From positions 266,123,987 through 266,187,986 of the forward strand of contig OW386286.2 of assembly GCA_936432065.2 (NCBI GenBank): DNA of 64,000 bases, given 5' to 3'. The position numbers were made by a program, and so were the translations under genes. Position 1 is the first letter of the stretch, and each line of letters starts with the position of its first letter. The stretch is from Rutpela maculata (taxonomy: Eukaryota > Arthropoda > Insecta > Coleoptera > Cerambycidae). Positions 9,620-21,049 of this stretch are shown one piece after another. Below the pieces are notes generated by a model. That model made no database searches. It saw only the letters and a list, made by a program, of their open reading frames with translations, and was not told the origin of the DNA.

Positions 9620-12180
9620 TTCATCCAGTTTAGTTAAGCAGAGTATACTCTGGGAGTTGAGTTGGAATAAGTGCTATGAATTATTGTGATAGTTTGTTGG
9701 GTTAGTTAAAGTTATTTGGAAAAATGTAAAATTTTGTAACAGAATCATAGTAGGTTCATTAAAGTTGCTTAAATTTATTCAGGGATGGTAAAAAGTTCGA
9801 TTTATTCGTGTTCTATACTCTGAGATGATTCCATAACCTCCATTCAGAAGGTGGTGATCAAAAACCAACTAAAGAGAAAAATTTCGATAATTTTTTTTAT
9901 CTCAATGAGCTATTGAAAGTAGTATGTATATAAAAAACAGTAAGTTTATATAAATTTTAATATCTACAACAAAAACAATGCAACAAAACGTTGAGAACGT
10001 TGATAAAAATTTAAAAAAAATACTTCTGCTTATGATTCTGTCATATATTTATTTTCTGCATATATAATTTTTCTTTTTGCAGAGAGAAAAAGAGCACAAA
10101 ATACGAATAAATCGACCTTTTTACCATCCCTGAAGAACTTTAAGTAACTAATGAACTAGTGAATTAATGAACCCACTATGATTTTTTTACAAATTATTGT
10201 AAGTTACTGTGTTCTCCATGGCACACTTTTGTCGAAATTGATGTTAATTTACACGCGACAGAATTTGTCATTTTTCTAAATAACTTTAAATAACCCCATA
10301 TTTTAGCTGTAGAGAATGCACAGGGAAGCCAATAGAAATATAAAATGCAGTATGTTCCATTTGATATAAGTGATTTAATGGAGGTCGAAGTTGTCGGAAT
10401 TGGGCCTCATTTTTTGGGCACCCTGTATATTTTGAGCTTGAGCCCACAGAAGCTCCATACCTCATAGATAAATGGGAGAAAAATTGGATATCGAAATTTA
10501 CCATAGCGAAGGTTATTAATTTCCAATTATGGGTTGGTTTTCGCATCAGATTTCATTAAAATCGAAATATCTCAAAAACTATTGGTTTTTTAGATAGTGA
10601 ATAATATTGAAACTCGGAAAATGGCACTCGAGGCATAACCTATTGTACTTAAAAATGGTGCAAATTTGCAACACCGTAAAGTGCTTTAATTTTTTTCAGT
10701 GCTTAAAAATATCACGAAATTTTAAAAATCGGTTGAAAAAATTGATGATTTTAATTATGATTTTTAAATGAGCTCAACTTTGTTTAATTAGATGTATCTG
10801 AGAACGGTATTTACTGAGTAATGGAATGATCACGTTTGTTCTATGCTGTATATCATGTGTTCAAACCAATTGATAAAGTATCACGAAAATCTGATAATCT
10901 ATAATTAATATGATTGACAGGCATTTAAAACGATTAAGTGTTCAGTCATTATTACATTCCGATTAAAGTTTTATTAGATTTTATTGCATCTTGAGATTGA
11001 AATTAAATTGCATTAAATAAATTTATTACCCATATGCTTAGTAGTTTGGTTAGTTTAATATATGGATAGATTCAGAAATAATTTATTAGTAATAAACGTG
11101 GATAAAATAGGTTTAAATTATCTTGAACTGCAACGGTGCATTGTTTAGCAGGCTCACACGATCTGTATGAGAAAGGTCCGTTACTTGTAGAATTCCAAGC
11201 GTATACTGTAATTACCGAATGTAAGTAGTTTGTAAAAAGTTTTATTTGAAAAAACTTTTGACAAAAAAATTGCCGCCTTCAAAAAAGATTGCTAAAAGAT
11301 AATTCACCGGTATGAATGTAAAGTGCTGACAAGGAGCAAAAAATGAGCGGCATTTTTATCAAAGAAAATAAACAGCAGGTATAATAAATGAATAGTAAAC
11401 TGAGCGGTTTCTATTACGATTTTTTTAAATAAGAATGAAGTTTCAAACTAAAAACTTTATGAAATAAATAAATAAATAGCGAAACTCAACAAGCACAATA
11501 TAATAAACTTTAAATTGGTAAGAGAATCAATAGAATTTTTCAAAAGTAAAATAAATAAAATAAAAACATTTTTTTTAAATGTTACAAACAAAACATGTTT
11601 TAAATTCACCATAAATAATATTTATTTCTGTATGCATAGAACTTACTTCCCCGATTTTTCATACATAAAGAAAATAAATAAGTAACAGCCAAACCAAATT
11701 ATGAAATTTGCGAAACCCGAAAATCCGCACGTTCATGGATCTACTGTCAGTACTTTAACGTCCCAACTATAATATTGATAATGAAGATAATGAAATTAAA
11801 AATACGTTTGAATTCGTTGTTTCTTCATTTTTACACCGGCCTCAAAATCGATATTAAGTAATAAAGGTTCAATTAGCTGAGCGACGCATTTCATTTCATA
11901 AATTTTAACGACCTTTTTTGAAAGTGTTTTAACTTTTTTCACCCTTTTTAGTGACCTCTTTATTTAGCTTCTTCCTAGTAAAGGAACATATCCATAGTTT
12001 TGAATTTTTAAGCTCTAATGTTTAGGCTCGGTATCATAGAATCCTGAAATTTCATATCAAATTTCATGTAAATGTACAAAAATATTGCAATTACGTCAGC
12101 CATATTGGGTTCACCGTTCTGAATTCTTAATTTTTGAGATCAGATTCGGTATCAGCTACTCCTAACCCGGCCCCCCGCAT
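9620..12180. other. Unassigned sequence between inverted repeat copies 1 and 2
   Basis: No reliable gene. Short segments have the look of repeat debris, for example GGGCACCCTGTATATTTTG at 10418-10436, which resembles the inner edge of a TA-flanked element, and AAATATCTCAAAAACTATTGG at about 10564. Because copies 1 and 2 face outward in opposite directions, 9144-12801 could be one composite element of 3.66 kb. The interior does not prove this. Confidence 0.4.
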
Positions 12181-12295
12181 CAAATCATGGGTCACGGTAC
12201 TAAATTCACTGGCGGGCCCCTGCGCCTAATAATTGATGAGCGGAAAAACATTTTTTGTCAAAATTTCTGGCGGGCCCCTCAGAAGCCAACGGGCC
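12180..12295. repeat. GC-rich GGGCCCC repeat fragment
   Basis: CTGGCGGGCCCCT occurs twice (near 12210 and 12268), separated by sequence resembling the interior of the 49975-50145 MITE (TTGATGAGC and long T-runs). It is probably a fragment of that MITE type. Confidence 0.5.
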
Positions 12296-12801
12296 CCCAC
12301 AGGTGGATAAAGTAAAAAAATATTTTGAGGTTTCTGGTTCTTGTACACACACTAAATCACATTTTTTTTCATACCCTTTAATAATGGAGTGGGGGGTGGT
12401 AATGGGGGTGGCTAATTCCAAAATTTTTTTTGGGACCTTAGCTTCTCTTGTCTATACTAAATATCAATTTTATGAACTCTTACTTGCTTGATTTACGTAT
12501 TTACTCCAAATTTACCCCAATTTACCCCCAACCCTTCGACGGAACAAGATGAAAATATAATCTAGTTCCAGATCTCGTTAAAATACATACGTGTACCAAA
12601 TTTCAAGTCAATATCTCAAACGGTTCCAGAGTAAACGTGCGCACGAAAAAAGTTACAGACCGACAGACAGACCGACAGACAGAATTTTTTTTTCTCTCAA
12701 ACTTGAAATCTCGACGTTTCATGACATTCTAAGCCTATTTGAACAATAAAAATTTAAAAAAAAATTTTTGTCGTTACTCTACTTCCACTGGATGTGGAAG
12801 T
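12296..12801 (+). repeat. Hairpin-ended dispersed repeat, copy 2
   Basis: A full-length-looking copy in the opposite orientation to copy 1. It starts near GGTGGATAAAGTAAAAAAAT and ends at 12801 in the ACTTCCAC/GTGGAAGT hairpin. The GACAGACAGACCGACAG stretch is at about 12660-12680. Confidence 0.85.
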
Positions 12802-14055
12802 AAAAAAAAAGTTTACAATAATATATATGATTATTTCACTCATTAACGCGCTAGCCAATGAGAGCCCGTCTTTTCACAACATTGCACCAATCAAGCGTCA
12901 TTATTAGTGGTAATCCAACCTAGTTGCCGCGTTGACAAATATTGCGAAAATTTTTTGACATATATGTCATGTTTTTTTTCGTGAAATGTTTTCCGCAAAT
13001 AGGTTAACTCTTGATTTTAAATTTTATCTAGACATTTTTCTCTAGCTTATTGCGTATTGTTAACGTACCTTGTAAATTGTAATATTGTATTATGTAGTAG
13101 TAGTAGTAAATATAAACATAAACACACCACATATATAGTAAACAACCCTCAGTTCCAAAGCGAAGCCTGTCTGAAATATATAGGCTATAAGAACCAACCC
13201 GTGCCTATCTGTAACTATTTCAATTTCCCTACTTTTCAATCAGGTAATAATTACATACAAAGAGTACTTAATATAGATCATACAGGAGCCAGTCAAGCAC
13301 AGATTTCAATAGCTAAATAACGTAGTTACAAAATAATTATCACTGGCAGCATCTAAAATTAAATAGAAATGCCTACGAGGTAAGCAAATCATTTATTACA
13401 AACACACAAGTAAACACATTCGCTCTGGAAACAAACTAAAAATGTACTTACATACGGTAAACTATCAAAAAGTAACTCGTTGAATCAAAGCTGTGCACTA
13501 AACATTATAATTTGTTGTATTTAAAGTTCTCTCCTCTTAACAAAGCAAGCTCCAACTTAATTTTTAAACTTCTTAAGTTAAAAATAAGGATTAAATACGT
13601 AAATATGTGTCAATGAACATTTATTATGCTGTTTGGAATAGAACTCTAGTAGCGCTAGATGGCGCTCCATTTCAATTTCTGATCTCGGGAACCATGAGTG
13701 CTTAATATATATGGGCGGGACATCGGCAATAAAGTAGTGTTCTCTCTGTTGTTCCTCGTCATACTACACCTCAGAAACTCCTGAGAGGTGTTAAGCCAGT
13801 CTATATATTATAATATCTAAGGTTTCAACTCGTTTTATTTACTAGTTGCCATAGAAACCGTCACTAGATTATGTTTAAAATATAACGAATTCTACGTAGT
13901 TTCCACTGCGTCTGTTTCAAATTTATTGTTTTGACAATTAAGCAATTCAAACTACGTGACTTTTAACATGGTGGGCAAACATCCGGCAAACGTTTGTTTT
14001 CAACTAATTCGTTAAACTGGATTGACTAATATGAGTCGGTTTGGAAATAATTCTT
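12802..14055. other. Unassigned sequence
   Basis: Short frames only (87 codons at 13057-13320, not recognised). A small hairpin CACCTCAG...CTGAGAGGTG lies near 13770. AATAAA at about 13729 followed by TTCTCTCTGTTGTTCC resembles an LTR end, but no pairing copy exists in the window. Confidence 0.35.
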
Positions 14056-14059
14056 TAAA

Positions 14060-14297
14060 CCTAATTAATGATGAGACAAGAAAATGTCTGAAGGCAATTA
14101 ATTACAAAACATAATACCTATTGAAGATTTACTTAATGAATTATTTATTGGTGAAATATTCTCCCCAAATACTACTCGTGCTTTTAAATTTTCTCTAAAA
14201 ATTTTTGCTCAAGCTAAGGTGCCAAAAGGTAATATAACTCGTGTAAATTGGCAGTTTATTTTAAGCACTAGTGATAATACATACGATAATATCACTA
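14060..14297 (+). repeat. Degenerate repeat related to 7505-7895
   Basis: A mostly open stretch from about 14115 reads IPIEDLLNELFIGEIFSPNT and VPKGNITRVNWQFILSTSD. Similar peptide pieces occur on the minus strand at 7.5-7.9 kb, so both derive from one element or gene that I cannot name. This copy is cut at 14298 by ATTCGG-rich sequence. Confidence 0.6.
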
Positions 14298-14420
14298 TTC
14301 GGTTATTCGGCCGAATAGTGGTTAGCTATTCGGTATTCGGCCGAATAGTGGAAAGTATGCCGAATATGCCGAATATGCCGAATACCGAATAGTTGTCGAA
14401 TATTCGCTGCATCTCTAGTT
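14298..14420. repeat. ATTCGG-rich subterminal repeats, probable hAT end
   Basis: CTATTCGG and GGCCGAATAG recur in both directions, and GCCGAATAT occurs three times in a row (about 14360-14385). The right side ends CGAATATTCGCTGCATCTCTA, whose inverse starts TAGAGATGCAGCG, a hAT-like terminus. The opposite end was not found, so the element is incomplete. Confidence 0.55.
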
Positions 14421-15245
14421 TGGACACACTCAAACACCAATGAATTGATTGCCATCAAATTTGGATCACTATCGTTCACTATTTTGTCAGCCAGCTCTCT
14501 CACTATTAGTGTGTTCTAAATAAATGCAACTGCAAGCAATCAGTGATGACTTAATCAGTACGCGATAAGAGTCCAGGAATAGTCAACAAACACGGAATAT
14601 TCCTCATCTAGGCAAGCGCTAGGTCCAGCGTAAACAGGAACGGTAAACAGTTTGATAAATTACCATGTTTGTTGGATCACAATATTATCGAATAGTTAAA
14701 TTTAGAACGAATCATAAAAATTACAGACATAATATTATTAGGTCCAAGCCATTGATAACCCTTTGTCTATTTGCGTACACTCGATATCAGTAAATAAAAA
14801 CTAAATATATTAATTTGATAAATTTGTGTTAAAGGTTAAATTGGAAGTATATATAAGCACTGAAGTGATAACTTATCGTTGTTATGTTTGATGTATACGA
14901 TTTGTTTATTCTGTATAAGCCAAGTATACATATCCGTGTGGTAGTTATATGGAAAATTATGTTCAGATAACAGCCCCCTGAACAGAATATTGTCAGTAAT
15001 CAGTAAGTTACGTCGAGGAGGTTATTATTTTCATAAAAAATTTTTGCACTGATATATTAAGTAGGCAAGGTTTTAACAAAAACAAAATGCTGCCCCTCCC
15101 CCTCTTCTACTTCGTTTTGTGTGTATACATTCACATATCTTTTTCCTAATTTTCGCTTTCTATTAAAGACGCAAAAGAAGCGTTGGTTGCGCATTTAAGG
15201 AAAAGATTTTTTCGAAGTAGAAAAATATTTAACACAGACCATCTT
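14421..15245. other. Unassigned AT-rich sequence
   Basis: No motif, repeat partner or long frame found. Confidence 0.4.
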
Positions 15246-15249
15246 GTAG

Positions 15250-15610
15250 AGAAAAAAAAATTGAGGCTTTTGGTTCTTGTACACACACTAAATCACAATT
15301 TAATTTTATACCCTTTTAATACTGGAGTGGGGGTGGTAATGGGAGTGATAGTGGGGGTGACTGACGCCAAAAAATGTTGAGGCCTTGGCTTCTCGTACAT
15401 TCACTAAATACCAATTTTACGGACTCTTAATTGTTTGCTTTACCTATTTGCCGCCATTTACCCCCAACCCTTCAACGAAATAAGGCAAATTTTTTTTTTG
15501 CTCAAACTAACATCTCGACGCGACGTTTCATGACATTCTAAGCCTATTTGGACAATGAAAATTTTCAAAAATGTTTTTTGTGTTACTATACCTCCACTGG
15601 ATGTGGAAGT
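15250..15610 (+). repeat. Hairpin-ended dispersed repeat, copy 3 (internally deleted)
   Basis: This copy keeps the GGTTCTTGTACACACACTAAA start and the CCTCCACTGGATGTGGAAGT end. It lacks the central block with the (GACA)n stretch; the sequence jumps from CCCTTCAACGAAATAAGGC to GCTCAAACTAACATCTCGAC. Confidence 0.85.
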
Positions 15611-15861
15611 AATTCAGAATAATGTAGATATAGTAGTCCCCTTTTTCTGGGCTCCTTTTTTTTTATTAGGCTTAAACGTAACTGTAAGACCGATCCTGGG
15701 TTGAAAGTTATCTAATTTCAGAAACCATGAATATTTTTATTCCGCGCACTTACAAAAAAAAATCCTGTAGAATTTTAAATTCGAAAAGTTTCATAATACG
15801 ATTACGTTTTGAAGAAACAAAATATGTTAATAGTACAGTACCTAGGGTAAAAAATATGCAA

Positions 15862-17050
15862 AACTTCGGAATAATGTCATTGAACGGATTTCGTTCATTT
15901 TTGGTAGTATAGTAGTAAATGCTTCACAGAAAAGTTTCTATATTGTGCGGGGGCTTGCTAATTTATAGGGGGTGGATGCCACCCCCTCTCAGGGGGTGGC
16001 ACTTAAAAATATATATATTTATTGGAGCTGAAGTAGAATCAAATTTTAAGAAGAAATGGTTCTATGCAATTTTTCACATAAATTGATAGTTTTTAAGTTA
16101 TAACGACTTCAAAATTGCGATTTTAGCTTAAAAAAAGGTATTTCCAAACGGCTTTCGTCAAGTATCTCGAAAAGTATTACTTTATCGAAAAAATATTACA
16201 GACCAATTACAGAAAGTATAAACTGGAAATTAATTATATTTTTTCTTTATTGATGTATGATCAATAATTTCGGAGATATTTAAGTTTACATTTGGCATCC
16301 AAGTGTTCATAAGAGAATTATTTAGAGTAAGAGTTAAATATCTCAGAAACTGTGACACCTACATGAAGGATGCTAATAGGTAGAATAATAGGTTATTAAT
16401 TGAGCTTTCAACTATTTTTTTATTTGTTTCGTCGCCATTTTATTACTCTAATTAGCCAGTAATTTAAAAAAATTATCTCAAATACAGTTTTTCGTTAAGA
16501 TGTAGCATTACCTAGATGCTCAATTTTTTTTGCTCATTTAAATCACTTTAGAAAAAAATGCATTTTAAACTTTAAAGGTAATTTCGAAACACTTGGATAC
16601 CTCGTTGGATACCAAATATAAACTTAAATATCTCCGAAATTATTAATTCTACATCGATAGATAAGAAATATAATTAATTCCCAGTTTGTACTTCTTGTAA
16701 TTGGTCTGTAACATTTTTTCGATAAAGTAATACTTTTCGAGATACTTGACGAAAGCCGTTTGGAAATACCTTTTTTTAAGCTAAAATCGGAATTTTGAAG
16801 TCGTTATAACTTAAAAACTATCAATTTGTGTGAAAAATTGCATAGAACTTTTTCTTCTTAAAATTTGATTCTATTTCGGCCCCAATAAATATATATATAT
16901 TTTTTAAGTGCCACCCCCTCTCAGGTGATGGCACCTAAACCCTATAAATTAGCAAGCCCCCGCACAATAAAGAAACTTTTCTGTGAAGCATTTACTATTA
17001 TACTGCCAAAAATGAACGAAATCCGTTCAATATGACATTATTCCGAAGTT
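15862..17050. mobile_element. Foldback element with 0.45-kb arms
   Basis: The left arm (15862-16310) and right arm (16585-17050) are long inverse copies, both starting AACTTCGGAATAATG from the outside. They share GGGGGCTTGCTAATTTATAG, a GCCACCCCCTCTCAGG block and long (TA)n stretches. About 270 bp separates the arms. No coding frame is present. A relative lies at 42268-43816. The superfamily is unknown and no clear target duplication was seen. Confidence 0.85.
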
Positions 17051-17589
17051 AAAACCTCACTGTCATTTTGACAGCGTCTATTTCAAAATTGTTACTGATT
17101 TCTTCGTCTGCCAAAATGTTTTTTGTTTTGGTTAAATATAGTTCACACAGCATGATTTTTGCAATTTTGATAGGCGCCTGTTATACGTCTGACTGGATGA
17201 AAATGTAATCTTGAATAGGCCCTTTGCAAAAAATATAATTTTAGTATTTTTAGAATCTTTACTTAATACAAAACACAATGTGTAAAGGGTTTTTTCTTAT
17301 TTTTTATTTTACAAACGGTATTCAACATTAAAGTTTGAATAAATCTGTTAGGCGCGCAAACAACGCGTGACGTCATGCATCTGGAGAGGCCATAGCGCTA
17401 GCATATATTTTAAATTAATTCCATTTATGGACGTTGTCCTTGCAATAGTTTGATAGTGGAGCGAAATAGACTATAAAAGCCTTTCCATTCTCGAGAAAAA
17501 AAAACAGCGTAGAGTCAGACCAGACCATATATTTTTTATGTGGTACAGCTATTATTTTATTTCAAAAAAATTTGAGAAAGTGATTAATT
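17051..17589. other. Unassigned sequence with a possible TATA box
   Basis: CTATAAAAGC at about 17470 is followed some 35-40 bases later by GTCAGACC, an arrangement that resembles an insect core promoter. Nothing recognisable is downstream, so this is only a note. Confidence 0.2.
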
Positions 17590-17593
17590 TTAA

Positions 17594-17926
17594 CACGTTG
17601 ACTGCCGCATGTACCTAGCGTGGTGTCTCAGCGATTTGCTAGTAATGGACGCGTGTGCCCACGTAGGAGTCTCGGACCATAATCAAACAGAGTGTATACT
17701 TTCTGGAAAACAGGGAAAACCTGGAAAAGTCAGGGAATTTGATTTTGGTCAGGGAAATGAGAGAAAAGTCAGGGAATTTATAAATGAAAAAAAAATCTGG
17801 GAAAATTTATTAAAACTACTTGTTGTAGTTGTTCCCATCTTGCGCCCTCCTAACTCAAAAAATAAAATAAAACATTGTGGTGGCCGGTGGGATTTTCTTT
17901 TTTTTAACATTGCGGCAGCCAACGTG
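17594..17926. mobile_element. piggyBac-like MITE with TTAA target duplication
   Basis: CACGTTGACTGCCGCATG at the left and the inverse of CACGTTGGCTGCCGCAATG at the right form the terminal repeats. TTAA sits directly outside both (17590-17593 and 17927-17930). TTAA duplication is specific to piggyBac-type transposition, and CACGTT-type ends occur in insect members of that group. The interior has no transposase and holds another repeat (17690-17800). Confidence 0.85.
17690..17800 (+). repeat. CAGGGAAAACCTGG / GTCAGGGAATTT repeat
   Basis: CAGGGAAAACCTGGAAAAG is followed by GTCAGGGAATTT twice within 60 bases. Related sequence occurs inverted at 62110-62245 and at the right window edge (63950-64000). 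Nature unknown. It lies inside the piggyBac-like MITE. Confidence 0.6.
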
Positions 17927-17930
17927 TTAA

Positions 17931-19460
17931 ATATCGTGTTTTTTAACATTTACACCTCCATATCTTCAAATCTAATCGAGCTATCGATCTTTATTGTTTT
18001 TTTGAATTCAAGTAGACGAACAGGCGCTTCCAATGTTATTTTTGTTTCTATCGAGTATTGTTTATTATTTTCTTTAAATAACAATGAACGTATTACTTCG
18101 CTAAGAATGTACTCATATTTTGACTAAGCGACAAACTTTTTTATTTTTGCAAATTTTCATATACATGCAGCGAAGCAATTGAAGCCAAGATACAGGTGAA
18201 GTTTTTGAAAAAAAATTTTCACCTAGGACTTATAGTTCTTTATTTGTGAATATTTTTGTGACGCAGTAGCATATGGCATATACACTCGGCAGGCGTACGG
18301 CGTAAGTTATCCCATTGACCTTTGAATAGAATTTAATCCCTTTTAAATACGGTACACTTAAATACACACTATAATTTAATATCACAGACCGAATATAACT
18401 AAATAATTTTAGGAAATAACCGCAAACTGAACGAATTATATGTCCGAATCATTGCACTCGCAGAGATATATTGTTAGATGACGTCACGTCCAATGTGAGT
18501 GTGTTCTCAGACACGCCCCTCCTCCAGGATATTAGTCGGTGATTTAAATATTTTCCAGTTAGAAATTATGAAAACATTTGATTGTTATTATTAATATATT
18601 TAAATTAATTTAGAATATATGACACATGCAAGGGGCTTATTGTTGTATTTATTATTTCTTACATGATTTTTCTTGACGAATGTCGTTCATCAAAACTGGA
18701 CCTGATGTTCTGACAGCACTGTTAGGAAAATGCTACCGAATTTTTCATGGCGATTCGTTAAAAAAAAATGAAAGAAATGTCATAATAAAAGTTTAAAAAG
18801 ATTAATGGAGCTTCTAAATGGCATACGCGATTTTTTAGAGCAGTTTCTTGGTCGTTCTACACGATGACGTCCTTTATTTGTCTTAAATATGCATTTTCCA
18901 ATGTAAAACACATAAATACGGAAATTTGAACTTTTCTACCCCATTTTGGGGATGAAAAATACAAACGGTCTATTTTTAAAAAATACTGTGAGAAATTCGA
19001 AAAGATTTTTTTTTTATTTAAACAACTATTTATTTAAAAATTGTTATAAAAAATATATACCAATTTTTTTTTCAAAAATGCGTTTTCAGCATTCGATTTT
19101 GGCAAGTACACATCTTTCAGATACGATATTATAAAATTATTTATATTGTCCGATAGGTATACCAAATTTTTCATCAATGAATGAAATATCTAACTATTCA
19201 ATTTTTTTTTTTATTCAATTTTATTCACAATTTTTTCACATTCATACTATGGTTTTTTATAATTGTATAACAGGATGTTTTGTTAATGTGGTTTTGTTGG
19301 TACCTAGGTAATTATTAGACAATAATCACCTGTACGTACCCGATCTTACAAAAGGCAAATAAATTAATATAATAGCTATTAACATTTTAACCATAAATAT
19401 TGAAATTAAAAGTAGAATAATTGAATGAGCAGATATAGTGAGCTGGCAAATTCAATCATG
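17931..19460. other. Unassigned AT-rich sequence
   Basis: No recognisable gene, RNA or repeat partner. The T-run near 19201 could be the poly(A) end of the minus-strand LINE that starts upstream at 19990. Confidence 0.4.
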
Positions 19461-19463
19461 TCT

Positions 19464-19990
19464 GTTAATTTGACATAATTTTGGCAAATACGATAAAATT
19501 CTGTACAACATACAATTTACATACTTTGCTAAATTTTTTGGGATAATTTATATTCTTTATAGCTAAGGGTAACAGATTATAGAATTTTGGGCCTAAATAA
19601 TTCATAAATTTTTTATTTATATTTGTTCTACTTTTGGGTATAATTAAGTGCTGGTTTACTCTAATTCTAGTATTGTACTCATGTGTGGTATAATGTTTTA
19701 CTTTTGCATGCTTGTGCATAAAACAGCAAGTTGACAGAACGAATAGGCTGTGAACGTTACATATCTTATCAGAGTATAGCAGTTTTGTTGTGTATAATCG
19801 GTTTTTTTTTATAGATTATTTTAAGAATTGTGTTTTGTGCCACAGCAAGCTTTTTTAAAGAGTTGTTGTATAGACCACACCATACTACTATGCCGTATCG
19901 AATGAGCGATTCTAGCTGGTTTAAGAATTGTCGTAAGAGGTAAACTTATTGAATGTATTGGAGGAATCGAAAAATATCCCCATGACGTAT
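19464..19990 (-). pseudogene. LINE reverse transcriptase C-terminal fragment
   Basis: On the minus strand SLIRYGIVVW leads into LYNNSLKKLAVAQNTILKII, followed by a clean 84-codon frame (19719-19465) with HEYNTRIRVNQHLIIPKSRT and YLGPKFYNLLPLAIKN. This is the tail of Jockey-superfamily ORF2 proteins. One frameshift lies near 19900. The catalytic domain is missing, so it is a 3' fragment. It resembles the relic at 48170-49085 and may be the same clade. Confidence 0.8.
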
Positions 19991-19994
19991 TCAG

Positions 19995-21045
19995 TTGAGT
20001 TTGAACTATCAAACAAGTTGGAAAGTTGTATAAATCTATTATTATTCTATATGAATACGACTTTTGGTCATGTTTCTGCTCTATGACATTGGAACTTCAT
20101 CAACCCCAGTTGATTGTTTGACAACTCCAGTACGTTTTTTTACTTCAACGCAAGTTACAGGATTTAAAAAATAGTGCGTTTATTATCATACCTGTAAAAT
20201 TATTAGACAATGAGGATAAATGTTCATCCAATTTGTGGTATATGTATTTTAGTGCTACAATCATTATATTGGAGTATTATGCTTGTTGAGCTTGTCTCAA
20301 CAGTATCCAAAAATATTTCTAATTAGCCTATTAGGTGCATCTGCTAAAGTGTAAATTATTATATGTATATTAAAGTCCATTTTCAAATAGACAAAATACT
20401 TGGAACATGTAAATTCTCAATTAAGGAGTCTAGAACCTATGGAGTTGTGCCAAGAGAACTTTACGCCACATTTAAAAAGATTATAGAGTACAGTATAAAC
20501 CACAAGCTTTGTTAAAATAAATACGTTTTTATTGGTTTTATTGGGTCACCGTTTCAGTTTTGATTTACACATTTTTTCATCGCGAATGTGCAAAAAGATT
20601 AATAACAACAATTTCATTCTCTTCAGTGGATAAATATTTTGAAGGAAGTGTAATATAATCATAAACTTAACTTTGTTTACTGAACAAATTGCGTTTATTT
20701 ATTCAGTCAAATTTATACATCGGCGTTGTTGAAAATACAATTATTTTTAATATTGGATTCACATATACAGTTATTCAGGGATTCTATTTTACCCGGAAAC
20801 GATTTTACATAGAATAATGTTTATGTAAACATGAAAATAATTCTAATATTGTCACTACCATGAAAAATGTATGTTCTAATAATACCGTACACCTTTGCAA
20901 TTCTTATGTGACTATTTATATAGGCCAATCTGCAGAGTATATAAATAGAAAATATTATCTTTAAAAGGCAATTTTTCAGTTTCCCGCTGTAGGTCTAAAG
21001 CAATCTAGAATATAGTAAAAAATGTAGAATACTTTTTTTTTCTTC
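19995..21045. other. Unassigned AT-rich sequence
   Basis: Nothing supportable seen. Confidence 0.4.
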
Positions 21046-21049
21046 ACTA

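Noticed and set aside
17465..17520. Core promoter (TATAAAAG plus initiator-like TCAGAC)
   Set aside because: No transcribed feature follows that I can recognise; in AT-rich DNA the match can be chance.
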